From DYRB01 sp963802205 (GTDB taxonomy: Bacteria; Pseudomonadota; Gammaproteobacteria; Chromatiales; Chromatiaceae), in assembly GCA_963802205.1 (NCBI GenBank), contig CAWDHW010000006.1, positions 281,382 to 345,381 on the forward strand: 64,000 nt of DNA, given 5' to 3'. Below the pieces are notes generated by a model. That model had not been told where the DNA came from. It saw only the letters and a program-made list of their open reading frames with translations, and did not search any database. The translations under genes and the position numbers were made by a program. This document shows positions 24,724-33,937 of the stretch, piece after piece; the first letter of the stretch is position 1, and each line of letters starts with the position of its first letter.

Positions 24724-25881
24724 ATGACGACCGACAGCGCGAAGATCACCATCAACGACACCACCCTGCGGGACGGGGAGCAGTCGGCCGGGGTCGCCTT
24801 CTCCCTGGAGGAGAAGCTCGCCATCGCCCGGGGGCTCGACGCCCTGGGGGTCCCGGAACTGGAGGTGGGCATCCCGGCCATGGGCGCGGAGGAGCGCGAA
24901 TCTATCCGCGCCGTGGTGGACCTGGGGCTTTCCGCCCGCCTCATGGCCTGGACCCGCATGCACCCCGACGATCTGGCCCAGTGCGCCGGGCTTGGGGTGG
25001 ACCTGGTGGACCTGTCCATCCCGGTCTCGGACCAGCAGATCGCCCGTAAGCTGGGGCGCGACCGCGACTGGGTGCTGAATCAGGTCCGCCGGCAGGTCCC
25101 CGCGGCCCTGGACCTCGGGTTCGAGGTCTGTGTCGGGGCCGAGGACGCCTCCCGGGCGGAGCCCGAGTTCCTTTGGCGGGTGGCGGAGGCGGCGGAGGCC
25201 GCCGGGGCCCGGCGCCTGCGCTTCGCCGACACCCTGGGCGTGTTGGACCCCTTCGCGGTCTTTGAGCGCATCCGGGACCTGCGTGCCTTGTGTGGGCTGG
25301 AGATCGAGATGCACGCCCACGACGACCTGGGGCTGGCCACCGCCAACACCCTGGCGGCGGTGCGCGGCGGGGCGACCCACGTCAACACCACGGTCCACGG
25401 CCTGGGCGAGCGCGCCGGCAACGCCGCCCTCGAAGAGGTCGTCATGGGTCTCAAGCACCTCCACGGCCTCAAGACCGGGGTGGACCTGTCGCACTTCGAG
25501 GGCCTGTCGCGCCTGGTGGCCAGCGCCTCGGGCCGCCCGGTGGGCTGGCAAAAGAGCCTGGTCGGTGATGGGGCCTTCACCCACGAGGCCGGCATCCACG
25601 TCGATGGGCTCCTCAAGGACCCGCGCAATTACCAGGGGGTGGACCCGGCGGAGTTGGGTCGCGGCCACCGGTTGGTGCTCGGCAAGCACTCCGGTCGGGG
25701 CGCGGTGCGCCGGGCCTACGCCGATCTGCTGCACCTGGACCTGGACCTGGACCAGGCCGGGTTGGTCCTGCCCCTGGTGCGGCGCTTCGTGACCCAGTCC
25801 AAGCGCCCGCCGCGCTCGAAGGAGTTGCTGGGCTTCCTGCGCGAGATTGGTCAGCCGGGCCTCGTGGCCCCGCTGCAATGA
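24724..25881 (+). CDS. nifV: Homocitrate synthase NifV
   Basis: Condenses acetyl-CoA with 2-oxoglutarate to make homocitrate, the organic ligand of FeMo-co. 385 residues; the DRE-TIM metallolyase signature INDTTLRDGEQSAGVAFS is at 10-28, metal histidines are in IEMHAHDDLGLATAN, and HVNTTVHGLGERAGNA and GKHSGRGAVRRA follow. Intact. Confidence 0.97.
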   Translation: MTTDSAKITINDTTLRDGEQSAGVAFSLEEKLAIARGLDALGVPELEVGIPAMGAEERESIRAVVDLGLSARLMAWTRMHPDDLAQCAGLGVDLVDLSIPVSDQQIARKLGRDRDWVLNQVRRQVPAALDLGFEVCVGAEDASRAEPEFLWRVAEAAEAAGARRLRFADTLGVLDPFAVFERIRDLRALCGLEIEMHAHDDLGLATANTLAAVRGGATHVNTTVHGLGERAGNAALEEVVMGLKHLHGLKTGVDLSHFEGLSRLVASASGRPVGWQKSLVGDGAFTHEAGIHVDGLLKDPRNYQGVDPAELGRGHRLVLGKHSGRGAVRRAYADLLHLDLDLDQAGLVLPLVRRFVTQSKRPPRSKELLGFLREIGQPGLVAPLQ

Positions 25882-25918
25882 GTCGCCGCACCCTCACCCC
25901 AAGGTGGAGCCGTACCCC

Positions 25919-26705
25919 ATGACCGAAGCCGTATTGGAGCAAGCCCAGGCGCCGGGCTTCTGGGCCCGGATGCGCCTGGACCTGGATTGCGTCTTCGACC
26001 GCGACCCGGCGGCGCGCACCCGCTTCGAGGTCCTGACCACCTATCCCGGGCTGCACGCCATCTTTCTGCACCGCATCGCTCACGGGCTCTGGGGGCGCGG
26101 CTGGCGCTGGCTGCCCCGCTTTGTTTCCTACATCGCCCGTATCTGGACCGGCATCGACATCCACCCCGGGGCCAACATCGGGCTGCGCTTCTTCATCGAC
26201 CACGGCAGCGGTGTGGTCATCGGCGAGACCGCGGAGATCGGCGACGACTGCACCCTCTATCACGGCGTGACCCTCGGCGGGACCTCCTGGCGAGCGGGCA
26301 AGCGCCATCCGACCCTCGGCGACGGGGTAGTGGTTGGGGCCGGGGCCAAGGTCCTGGGGCCAGTTGTCATCGGCGCCGGGGCCCGGGTGGGGGCCAACTC
26401 CGTGGTCATCGGTAATGTCCCGGAGGGGACGCACCGTGGTTGGTATCCCCGGCAAGGTGGTCCAGACCCGCCGGGCGCCCAGTCAGGGCCGGGCCCCGCC
26501 GGTATAGACCTCGACCACCACCTGATCCCGGACCCGGTGGCCGGGGCCATCGCCTGCCTGCTGGAGCGCATTCGGCTGTTGGAGCAGCGGGTCGGCACCC
26601 ACGGCTGCATCCCCGGCGGGACCGACGCGGCCGACGAGTGTCGGCGGTGCGACGCCGTCCAGGTCTGCGAGCCGGTCGCGCCGCCGAGCCGTGGAGGTCT
26701 GAGGC
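25919..26705 (+). CDS. cysE: Nif-linked serine O-acetyltransferase, scrambled segment and no own stop
   Basis: Makes O-acetylserine for cysteine, boosting sulfur supply for nitrogenase clusters. The left-handed beta-helix is clear: GIDIHPGANIGLRFFIDHG, VVIGETAEIGDDCTLYHGVT, VVGAGAKVLG. Near 26435 the frame slips so the expected VVGIPGKVVQTRR is read in another frame; it returns near 26505 (LDHHLIPDPVAGAIACLLER). The two slips cancel, leaving about 22 garbled residues. The C-terminal ECRRCDAVQVCEP is cysteine-rich. No stop separates it from the next gene at 26708. Confidence 0.85.
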
Positions 26706-26707
26706 CC

Positions 26708-27250
26708 ATGGACCTGCTCGACTTTCAAGGCGAGGACATGTACTTCGACCAGCCCGTCGCCCCGGACACCGACCTGTTGTTGCAGCAGGCGGCGGCGAGT
26801 TACGGGGAGGACGAGGCGGAGCACTGCCTGCTGCGGGCCTACTTCCTGGAGCCGGAGCACCTGACCGTGTTGGTCGCCCTGTACCGCTATTTCTACTACC
26901 GGCACCGCTATGCCGAGTCCCTGCTGGTGGCGGAGCGGGCCATCGTCGTCACGGCGCGGCGCCTGGGGGTTGAACCCGACTGGCGCCGCATCGGCGCCGA
27001 TACCCTGGGGCAGGCGGTGCTGACCTCCATGACCCTGACCCGCTTTCTGTTGCTGGCGATCAAGGGGGCCGGGTACCTGTGCCTGCGTCTGGGGGACGCC
27101 GCCGGGGCCCTGGAGCGGCTGGAGAAGGTCGCGGCCCTGGATACCAGCGATCGCCTGGGGCTCACCGAGCTGATCGCCCTGGCCCGGGGCCGGGTCACGG
27201 AGGACCGGGTGCAGCAGGTCGGGGGCAATGTGCGGCTGTTGCGGACTTGA
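26708..27250 (+). CDS. Nif-cluster TPR-like protein of unknown function
   Basis: 180 residues from ATG 26708, with GGAGG 11 bases upstream. Helical: LLLQQAAASYGEDEAEHCLLRAYFLEPEHL, YRYFYYRHRYAESLLVAERA and GAALERLEKVAALD-like repeats suggest tetratricopeptide-type helices. Similar genes lie between cysE and nifW in related clusters. It is in the same open frame as cysE, so a read-through fusion is possible. Confidence 0.75.
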   Translation: MDLLDFQGEDMYFDQPVAPDTDLLLQQAAASYGEDEAEHCLLRAYFLEPEHLTVLVALYRYFYYRHRYAESLLVAERAIVVTARRLGVEPDWRRIGADTLGQAVLTSMTLTRFLLLAIKGAGYLCLRLGDAAGALERLEKVAALDTSDRLGLTELIALARGRVTEDRVQQVGGNVRLLRT

Positions 27251-27308
27251 GCGCCTTCCCCCCTTTACAACGGGGGGCAGGCGACTCCAGGGATGGAGGA
27301 CGGTAGTC

Positions 27309-27358
27309 CCAGGGGCCGCTCCCTGCGCCCCTGGGATACTGGCCATCCCTGGCCAAAA
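27309..27358 (-). repeat. 50-bp double-hairpin element, intergenic copy
   Basis: Reverse-strand copy of the element found in nifM (28603) and rnfD (36924). It consists of hairpin GGCCA-GGGA-TGGCC, then AGTATC, then hairpin CCAGGGGC/GCCCCTGG. Here it lies between the TPR-like gene and nifW. It is flanked by other repeats, including CCCCCCTTTAGGAAAGGGGGG at about 27430. Confidence 0.88.
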
Positions 27359-27547
27359 GCCGTGTCAGGAACAGCGGCCGAGGGGATTGCTCGCCGCGGG
27401 CTTCGGTGCCAACGCCGAATCCCCCCCGGCCCCCCTTTAGGAAAGGGGGGCGGAAGGGTGCCAACACCCAATGCAGACAGAGCGTTAGGGCAAGGGGCGC
27501 TGGCCCCGCCAACCCCGGAAACCCCATCCACAACCCAGGAGCACGCC

Positions 27548-27880
27548 ATGACCGAGCTAGACCTTGACCTCGAAGAGCTGTCCAGCGCCGAGGATTTCCT
27601 CGACTACTTCGGCATCGGCTACGACGCGACCGTGGTGCATGTGAACCGCCTGCACATCCTGCAACGCTTCCATGACTACCTGGGCCAGGTGGAGGAGGAG
27701 CCTTCCGATCCCGTGGAGCGCCGGGCCCTGTACGCCGACCTGCTGCTCGGGGCCTACGAGGACTTCGTCCACTCCGACGCCCGCACCGAAAAGGTCTTCC
27801 GCGTCTTCCGGTTGCACGAGCCCCGCACCGCCACCGTGGCCCTCTCCGACCTCATGGGGCAGATCGGCGGTGTTGCCTAG
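27548..27880 (+). CDS. nifW: NifW, MoFe protein stabilising/protective protein
   Basis: 110 residues: LEELSSAEDFLDYFGIGYD, VHVNRLHILQRFHDYL and VFRVFRLHEPRT match NifW. Thought to act with NifZ in MoFe protein maturation. The stop overlaps the nifZ start. Confidence 0.93.
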   Translation: MTELDLDLEELSSAEDFLDYFGIGYDATVVHVNRLHILQRFHDYLGQVEEEPSDPVERRALYADLLLGAYEDFVHSDARTEKVFRVFRLHEPRTATVALSDLMGQIGGVA

Positions 27881-28355
27881 ATTCGAGTACGGCGACGCGG
27901 TGCGGGTGTTGCGCAACATCCGCAACGACGGGACCTTCCCGGGGCAGGCGACCGGGAACCTGCTGGTCCCCCGCGGCAGCATCGGCTTCGTGCGCGACGT
28001 GGGCACCTTCCTCCAGGACCAGCTCATCTATTCGGTCCACTTCATGGAGGCGCAACGGGTGGTCGGCTGCCGGGAGGAGGAGCTCCAGCCAGCGGACGAG
28101 CCCTGGCTGCCCAGCCGCTTCGAGTTCCGCGAGCAGGTCGCCGCCCGGGTGCGCCTGGCCGCCAATGGGCGGGTCCTGGTGGAGCAGGGGGAGTTGGGAG
28201 AGGTGGTCAAGGTGATCCCGGGCGGGGAGGGGGCCTTTGCCTACCATGTCTATTTCGACGGCCGGAACACCCTCCAGGTCCCGGAGGGGGCCCTGGAACC
28301 GGCGCCGACGGCGGCACAGCAAACCGCCCCCGAACTGGAGGGTACAGCGCCATGA
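27870..28355 (+). CDS. nifZ: NifZ, P-cluster maturation protein
   Basis: 161 residues from GTG 27870 (or TTG 27873), overlapping nifW. Two NifZ-type SH3-like modules: FEYGDAVRVLRNIRNDGTFPG with RGSIGFVRDVGTFLQ, and LGEVVKVIPGGEGAFAYHVYFDG. The last 4 bases overlap nifM (ATGA). Confidence 0.92.
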   Translation: MLPRFEYGDAVRVLRNIRNDGTFPGQATGNLLVPRGSIGFVRDVGTFLQDQLIYSVHFMEAQRVVGCREEELQPADEPWLPSRFEFREQVAARVRLAANGRVLVEQGELGEVVKVIPGGEGAFAYHVYFDGRNTLQVPEGALEPAPTAAQQTAPELEGTAP

Positions 28356-29299
28356 GCAATACCCCGGAGCGCCCGGCGGAATACCGCTACCATCTCCTGC
28401 GCGCCGCCCAGGAGCGCTATCAGCGCAACCCCTCGGCCCTGGACCCGAATCAGTTCATCGAGGCCAGGCGCCAGGCGGACAAGACCTTCGACCTCGAGGA
28501 CCTGGTCCTGGGCGCCCCGGAGGCCAGGGGTCTGGTCATAGCCCAGGACGCAACTCGACGCGGCCCTGGCGGAGATCGCCGGGCGTTACCCGGACCCGGA
28601 CCTTTTGGCCAGGGATGGCCAGTATCCCAGGGGCGCACGGAGCGGCCCCTGGAGTTCGCCGAGGACCTGGCCCGCAACGGCCTGGACGAGACGGTGCTGC
28701 GCCGCGCCCTGCAGCGGGAGCTGGCCTTCGATGCGGTCATGGCAAGGGTCGCGGCGCGTGCCCCGAGCATCGGCGACCTGGACCTGCGCCTCTTCTACGA
28801 ACTGCACCGCGACCGCTTCACCCGTCCCGAGCGGCGCACCGTGCGGCAGATCCTCATCACCGTGAACGATGACTTCGCCGAGAACAGCGCTGCCGAGGCC
28901 CTGGCCCGGCTCGGACGACTGGGGGAGCGCCTGGGCGGGCGGGCACAGCGCTTCGGGGTCCTGGCCCGGCGCCACTCGGAGTGCCCCAGCGCCATGGAGG
29001 ACGGCCGCCTGGGGACCGTCGTCCGCGGCCAGCTCTACCCGGAATTGGACGCCGCTCTGTTCGCCCTGGCAGAGGGTGAGGTGAGCGGGGTCGTCGGCTC
29101 CGAGCTTGGTTTTCACCTGCTCTGGTGCGAGAAGATCCACCCGGCGATCAGCCTGCCCTTCAACAGGGTCCGCGATCAGGTTCGCGAGATCTGCGAGGGC
29201 CGCCAGCGCCGAAACTGCCAGAAGGCGTGGATCGCGGAGTTGCGGCAGACGCCACAGGTGCCGGTCCCGACTCGCGCCGCCGCCGGGGGGTGCGCATGA
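28352..29299 (+). CDS. nifM: NifM, peptidyl-prolyl isomerase for NifH maturation, carrying an inserted repeat
   Basis: 315 residues. The N-terminal NifM domain (residues 1-65) and the C-terminal parvulin domain (RRTVRQILITVNDDFAEN, FGVLARRHSECPSA, GELGFHLLWCEKIHPA-like) are clear. Between residues about 66 and 100 the frame is altered: an extra base near 28548 shifts it (QLDAALAEIAGRYPDPD reads in the next frame) and a 50-bp repeat at 28603-28652 shifts it back. Without both, the protein reads RYPDPD-QFAEDLARNGLDE smoothly. About 35 residues are therefore changed; activity may persist. Confidence 0.88.
   Translation: MSNTPERPAEYRYHLLRAAQERYQRNPSALDPNQFIEARRQADKTFDLEDLVLGAPEARGLVIAQDATRRGPGGDRRALPGPGPFGQGWPVSQGRTERPLEFAEDLARNGLDETVLRRALQRELAFDAVMARVAARAPSIGDLDLRLFYELHRDRFTRPERRTVRQILITVNDDFAENSAAEALARLGRLGERLGGRAQRFGVLARRHSECPSAMEDGRLGTVVRGQLYPELDAALFALAEGEVSGVVGSELGFHLLWCEKIHPAISLPFNRVRDQVREICEGRQRRNCQKAWIAELRQTPQVPVPTRAAAGGCA
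28603..28652 (+). repeat. 50-bp double-hairpin element inside nifM
   Basis: Begins TTTTGGCCAGGGATGGCC and ends GAGCGGCCCCTGG; matches 27309-27358 and 36924-36973 at 48-49 of 50 positions by eye. Its removal joins GACC to AGTTC and gives the NifM sequence PDPDQFAEDL in frame, so the insertion limits are well defined. Confidence 0.9.
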
Positions 29300-30598
29300 G
29301 CGACGCCCAGGTCCACAAATGCTCCTTCTGCGGGGTTGTCCAGTCCGCCGACACCCCGCTCATCGCCGGGATGGACGGGCACATCTGCGAGTCCTGCGTC
29401 ACCCTGGCCCATCAAGTGGTGTCGAGTTGGGGGCGCAAGCGCAGCCTGGCCGCGCCGCTCAAGACCCCACCCAAGCCGCGGGAACTCAAAGATCACCTCG
29501 ACCGCTACGTCATCGGCCAGGAGGCGGCCAAGGAGACCCTCTCGGTTGCCGTCTACAACCACTACAAGCGCCTCGCCGCCGAGGCGGACAACCCGCGGCT
29601 GCGTCTGGACGCCAGCGATCGGGTCGAGATCGACAAGTCCAACATCCTCCTGCTCGGCCCCTCGGGGACCGGCAAGACCCTGCTGGCCAGCACCCTGGCG
29701 CGCATCGTCGGGGTCCCCTTCGTCATCGCCGATGCCACCACCCTGACCCAGGCCGGCTATGTGGGGGAGGATGTGGAGAGCATCCTCGCCCGCCTGCTGG
29801 ATGCCGCCGAGGGCAATCGCGAGGTCGCCCAGTGGGGCATCGTCTACATCGACGAGGTGGACAAGCTCGCCCGTCAGGGGGAGAGCGCCCACGGCACCCG
29901 CGATGTCTCCGGCGAGGGTGTCCAGCAGGCCCTGCTCAAGCTGGTGGAGGGGACCCAGGTCAAGGTGGTCCCCAAGGGGCGCAAGGAGGCGGGAGAGGCC
30001 CCATTGATCGACACGCGCAACATCCTGTTCATCGCCGGCGGGGCCTTTGCCGGGCTGGAGAAGGTGCTCACCCGCAGGCTCAAGCCCGGGCGCTGCCGGC
30101 ATCGGCTTCCACGCACAACCGCAAGCGGAGGGGGAGGGGCCGGATACCGCCCGGATCTACTCGGAGACCCATCCGGACGATCTGCGGCACTTCGGGCTCA
30201 TCCCCGAGTTCATCGGCCGCTTCCCGGTCATCGCCGCCCTGCACGACCTGGACGAGGCGGCCCTGGTGCGCATCCTCACCGAGCCGCGCAACGCCCTGGT
30301 GCGCCAGTACCAGCAGCTCTTCGCCTTTGAGGGGGTCAGCCTGGAATTCACCCCGGAGGCCCTGGTCGCCATCGCCCGCAAGGCGATCGCCCGCGGCACC
30401 GGGGCCCGTGGGCTGCGCAGCGTGCTCGAGGGCCTGTTGCAGCGGACCATGTTCGACCTGCCCTCCCTCGCCGGGGTGACCGGCTGCCGGGTCGATGAGG
30501 CGGCGGTGCTGGCCGGGAACGGGGTGGGGCTGATCCAGGCGCCGGAGTGGCCGGAGTCCGGCCCCGAGGCAGAGCCCGCCGTCGTAAGCGGGTATTGA
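29296..30598 (+). CDS. clpX: ClpX-type AAA+ unfoldase of the nif cluster, frame broken
   Basis: Second-copy ClpX (as in Azotobacter clpX2) thought to turn over NifB/NifEN. N-terminal zinc finger CSFCG...CESC; Walker A GPSGTGKT; Walker B IVYIDEVDKLA; RDVSGEGVQQALLKLVEGT. Near 30088 one extra base (CCCGGG-C-GCTGCC) shifts the frame from LTRRLKPG to AAGIGFHAQPQAEGEG; the rest, including HFGLIPEFIGRFPVI and GARGLRSVLEG, follows. Corrected length 433 residues. Starts on ATGA overlap with nifM. Confidence 0.9.
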
Positions 30599-30671
30599 TC
30601 GGCGCCGCTCGCCTTCGGGTTGGAGCGGGGCGGACGTTGCCGTTGACCCGGCTCGGTGTTACCTTGCGGCC

Positions 30672-30695
30672 CGTTATGTAGACGAGGTAATAACG
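30672..30695. promoter_or_regulatory. ModE operator abutting the modE start codon
   Basis: Inverted repeat CGTTAT-N12-ATAACG, the architecture of the Escherichia coli ModE box. It ends one base before the ATG of modE and covers its ribosome-binding region (GAGG at 30684). Binding there would block both transcription and translation initiation of the mod operon. Confidence 0.85.
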
Positions 30696-31490
30696 ATGCC
30701 CCGAGCAACCCCGGACGGACCCGCCGCCCTCACCGGAGGACGCAAGGTGGATCGGGTCGCGCTGCTCGAAAAGGTCGCCGAACTGGGCTCCATCAACGCC
30801 GCCGCCAAGGCCGTCGGGATCTCCTACAAGGGTGCCTGGCAGGCCATCGAGGCACTCAACAACCTGTCGGAAAGGCCGCTGGTCGAGCGCAGCGTCGGCG
30901 GCAGTGGTGGCGGGGGGACCCGGCTGACCCCGCAGGGCGAGCAAGTGCTGTCGCTGCTGCGCGACATGGAGGGGGAGTTCCAGGGCCTGCTCGCGGCCCT
31001 GGGTGGGGAGCGCAGTCGGCTCGACCGCTTTTTTCGATACTTTCAACTCATGCGGAGATTCAACGTGAAGACCAGTGCACGCAACCAGTTCCTCGGCCAT
31101 GTCACCAGCGTGACCCGGGGGGCGGTCAACAGCGAAGTCATCCTCGACATCGGCGGCGGCGACAGCCTGGCCGCCATCATCACCAACGAGAGCACCGACA
31201 ACCTGGCCCTGGCGGTGGGCACCGAGGCCTACGCCCTGGTGAAGGCCCCCTGGGTGATCGTCACCACCGACGAGACCCTCAAGACCAGCGCCCGCAACCG
31301 CCTGTGCGGGGTGGTCTCGCGCTGCACCGAGGGGGCTGTCAACGGCGAGGTCATCATCGACCTGCCGGGGGGCAAGTCGGTCGCTGCCATCGTCACCAAC
31401 GCGAGCATCCACAGCCTGGGTCTCGCCGTCGGCGTGCGCGCCTGCGCCCTGATCAAGGCGTCCCACATCATCCTCGCCGTCAACGCCTGA
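30696..31490 (+). CDS. modE: Molybdate-responsive regulator ModE
   Basis: 264 residues: an N-terminal winged helix (RVALLEKVAELGSINAAAKA, SYKGAWQAIEALNN, GGGGTRLTPQGEQVL) and two C-terminal Mop/TOBE domains (TSARNQFLGHVTSVTRGAVN and TSARNRLCGVVSRCTEGAVN) that bind molybdate. Represses mod genes when Mo is plentiful. First gene of modE-A-D-B-C. Intact. Confidence 0.96.
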   Translation: MPRATPDGPAALTGGRKVDRVALLEKVAELGSINAAAKAVGISYKGAWQAIEALNNLSERPLVERSVGGSGGGGTRLTPQGEQVLSLLRDMEGEFQGLLAALGGERSRLDRFFRYFQLMRRFNVKTSARNQFLGHVTSVTRGAVNSEVILDIGGGDSLAAIITNESTDNLALAVGTEAYALVKAPWVIVTTDETLKTSARNRLCGVVSRCTEGAVNGEVIIDLPGGKSVAAIVTNASIHSLGLAVGVRACALIKASHIILAVNA

Positions 31491-31502
31491 GGAGGCCCGG
31501 TC

Positions 31503-32256
31503 ATGCAACTGCGTCTTTCCTTCGCCGTCTTCACCTTCGCCCTCGCCATTTCCGGCGGCGCCCTCGCCGACGAGGTCCAGGTCGCCGTCGCCGCCAACTT
31601 CACCGCCCCCATGAAGGAGATCGCCGCCGCCTTCGAGCAGGAGACCGGCCATAAGGTCTCCGCCGCCTATGGCGCGACCGGCAAGTTCTACGCCCAGATC
31701 ACCAACGGGGCCCCCTTCGAGGTCCTGCTGTCCGCCGACGACGCCACCCCGACCAAGCTGGTCAAGGAGGGTGCCGCGCGTGGCCGGGACCCAGTTCACC
31801 TATGCCATCGGGACCCTGGTCCTGTGGTCGGCCAAGCCCGGCTTCGTGGACGATAAGGGCCAGGTACTCGCCACCGGCGACTTCCAGAAGCTCGCCATCG
31901 CCAACCCCAAGGTGGCCCCCTACGGCGCGGCCGCGGTCGAGGTCCTGACCGGGCTCGGGCTACTGGCCAAGGTAGAGCCCAAGTTCGTGACCGGGGAGAA
32001 CATCGCCCAAACCTTCCAGTTCGTCAGCACCGGCAACGCGGAGCTGGGCTTCGTGGCCCTGTCCCAGGTGATGAAGGACGGGAAGATCGCCGATGGCTCC
32101 GCCTGGGTCGTGCCGGGCAAGCTCCATGAGCCGATCCGCCAGGACGCGGTGATCCTGGAGAAGGGCAAGGGCAAGCCCGGGGTCATCGCCCTGATGGAGT
32201 ACCTCAAGGGCGACAAGGCACGGGCGGTCATCAAGTCCTTTGGCTACGGGTTCTGA
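31503..32256 (+). CDS. modA: Periplasmic molybdate-binding protein ModA, frame broken
   Basis: Sec signal (LRLSFAVFTFALAISGGALA) then VQVAVAANFTAPMKEIAAAF, YGATGKFYAQI. One extra base near 31780 (GCG-C-GTGGCC) moves the frame; it continues VAGTQFTYAIGTLVLWSAK to the end. Corrected length 250 residues, normal for ModA. Confidence 0.9.
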
Positions 32257-32380
32257 CCGCAAGGGCGGTAAGGCCACCGGAGCCTTGGCGCAGGTCCGCT
32301 GTGCGGCCCCGCGCCGCCCGGCCTGATCGCCGCCGCGCCAGACTTCTGCACGCCACGCAACCCAAGAATGGACGGCTGCC

Positions 32381-33209
32381 ATGAACGCGCTCTCCGACGA
32401 CGAGCTGATCTGCCTGCTCCGGGATGACGCACCCGGCGGCGATCTGACCACCGAGACCCTGGGTATAGGCCGCGCCCGGGGCAAGGTCGTATTTCGCGCC
32501 CGACAGCCCCTCATCGTCTGCGCCGTCGAAGAGGCGGCGCGGCTGTTTGCACTGGCCGGGGCCACCGCCCATGTCCTGCGCCCGTCCGGCGATGCGCTGA
32601 CGGGCGGAGAGGCCCTGCTGGAGGCCAAGGGGTCCGCCGGCGCCTTGCATCTGGCCTGGAAGACGGCCCAGGTCCTGGTGGAATGGGCCAGTGGCATCGC
32701 CACGGGGGCCGCCGCCATCGTCGCCGCCGCCCAGGGCCTGCCCGTTGCCTGCTCCCGCAAGAACGTGCCGGGGACCAAGGCCCTCTCGGTGAAGGCGGTG
32801 CGCGTCGGGGGCGCGACCATGCACCGCCTGGGGTTGTCCGAGACACTGCTGCTGTTCCCCGAGCACCGCCTGTTCCTCGCCGAGCCGCCGGAGGCCACGC
32901 GTCGCCCGCCTGCGGGGCGAGGAGCCTGAGCGCAAGATCGTGGTCGAGGTCGGCGACATGGACTCGGCCCGGGTCTGGGCGGCGGCCGGCGCCGACGTGC
33001 TGCAACTGGAGCGGTTTGCCCCCGAGGCCGTCGCGGCCTGCCGCCAGGCACTGGGAGCGGACGCCCGCCGCCCCCTGCTCGCGGTCGCCGGAGGGGTGCG
33101 GGCGGACAATGCCGCCGCCTATGCGCAGGCCGGTGCGGACCTGTTGATCACCTCGGCCCCTTATGCCGCTCCGCCGCGGGACATTGCCGTGTCCTTCCTG
33201 CCATGCTGA
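32381..33209 (+). CDS. modD: ModD, NadC-like protein of the Mo transport operon, frame broken
   Basis: Related to nicotinate-nucleotide pyrophosphorylase; found in mod operons of Rhodobacter and others, role unclear. Segments DDAPGGDLTTETLGIG, SRKNVPGTKALSVKAV, then after a frame change near 32899 KIVVEVGDMDSARV and LLAVAGGVRADNAAAYAQAG. Corrected length 275 residues. Overlaps the modB start. Confidence 0.85.
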
Positions 33210-33937
33210 ACCCTGCCGACCTGCAGCCATCTGGCTGACCCTCGGCTGGCGACCATCGTCACGCTGATCCTGTTGCTGATCGGCACGCCCATCGCCTGGT
33301 GGCTGGCGCGCACCCGCTCGGGTGGAAGGGGCCGGTGGGCGCCGTGGTGGCCCTGCCGCTGGTGCTGCCGCCCTCGGTGCTCGGCTTCTATCTGCTGGTG
33401 CCATGGGGCCGAACGGCCCGTGGGGCAATTCACCCAATGGGCCGGCATCGGGCTTCTGCCCTTCACCTTCTGGGGCCTGGTGGTGGCCTCGGTGTTCTAC
33501 TCCTTGCCCTTCATGGTGCAGCCGATGCAGAACGCCTTCGAGGCCATCGGCGAGCGCCCCTGGAGGTGGCCGCCACCCTGCGCGCCTCGCCTCTGGACGC
33601 CTTCTTCACGGTGGCCGTGCCGCTGGCGCGGCCGGGGTTTCTGACCGCCGCGATCCTGACCTTCGCCCATACCGTCGGCGAGTTCGGCGTGGTGCTGATG
33701 ATCGGCGGCAACATCCCCGGCGTGACCCGGGTCGCCTCGGTGCAGATCTACGACCACGTGGAGGCCATGGAGTACGGCGACGCCCATCGCCTGGCCGCGG
33801 TGATGTTGGTCTTCTCCTTCCTGGTGCTGCTGGCGCTGTATCTCTGGCGCCCGAACCCGAAGAACACCGGACGCCATGGAACCTATCGAGGCACGCTTCA
33901 ACCTGGACTGGCCGGGCTTCAGCCTGGAGGTGGATGA
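33203..33937 (+). CDS. modB: Molybdate ABC permease ModB, with about six single-base deletions
   Basis: Inner-membrane permease. Reading across frames gives MLNPADLQAIWLTL, IGTPIAWWLARTRSG, WKGPVGAVVALPLVLPPSVL, GQFTQWAGIGLLPF, SLPFMVQPMQNAFEAIGERP and LEVAATLRASPLDAFF, i.e. the EAA loop region. Frame changes occur near 33225, 33242, 33318, 33402, 33418 and 33562, each fitting one missing base. Adding six bases gives 246 residues, a normal ModB. The most damaged gene in the window. Confidence 0.82.
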
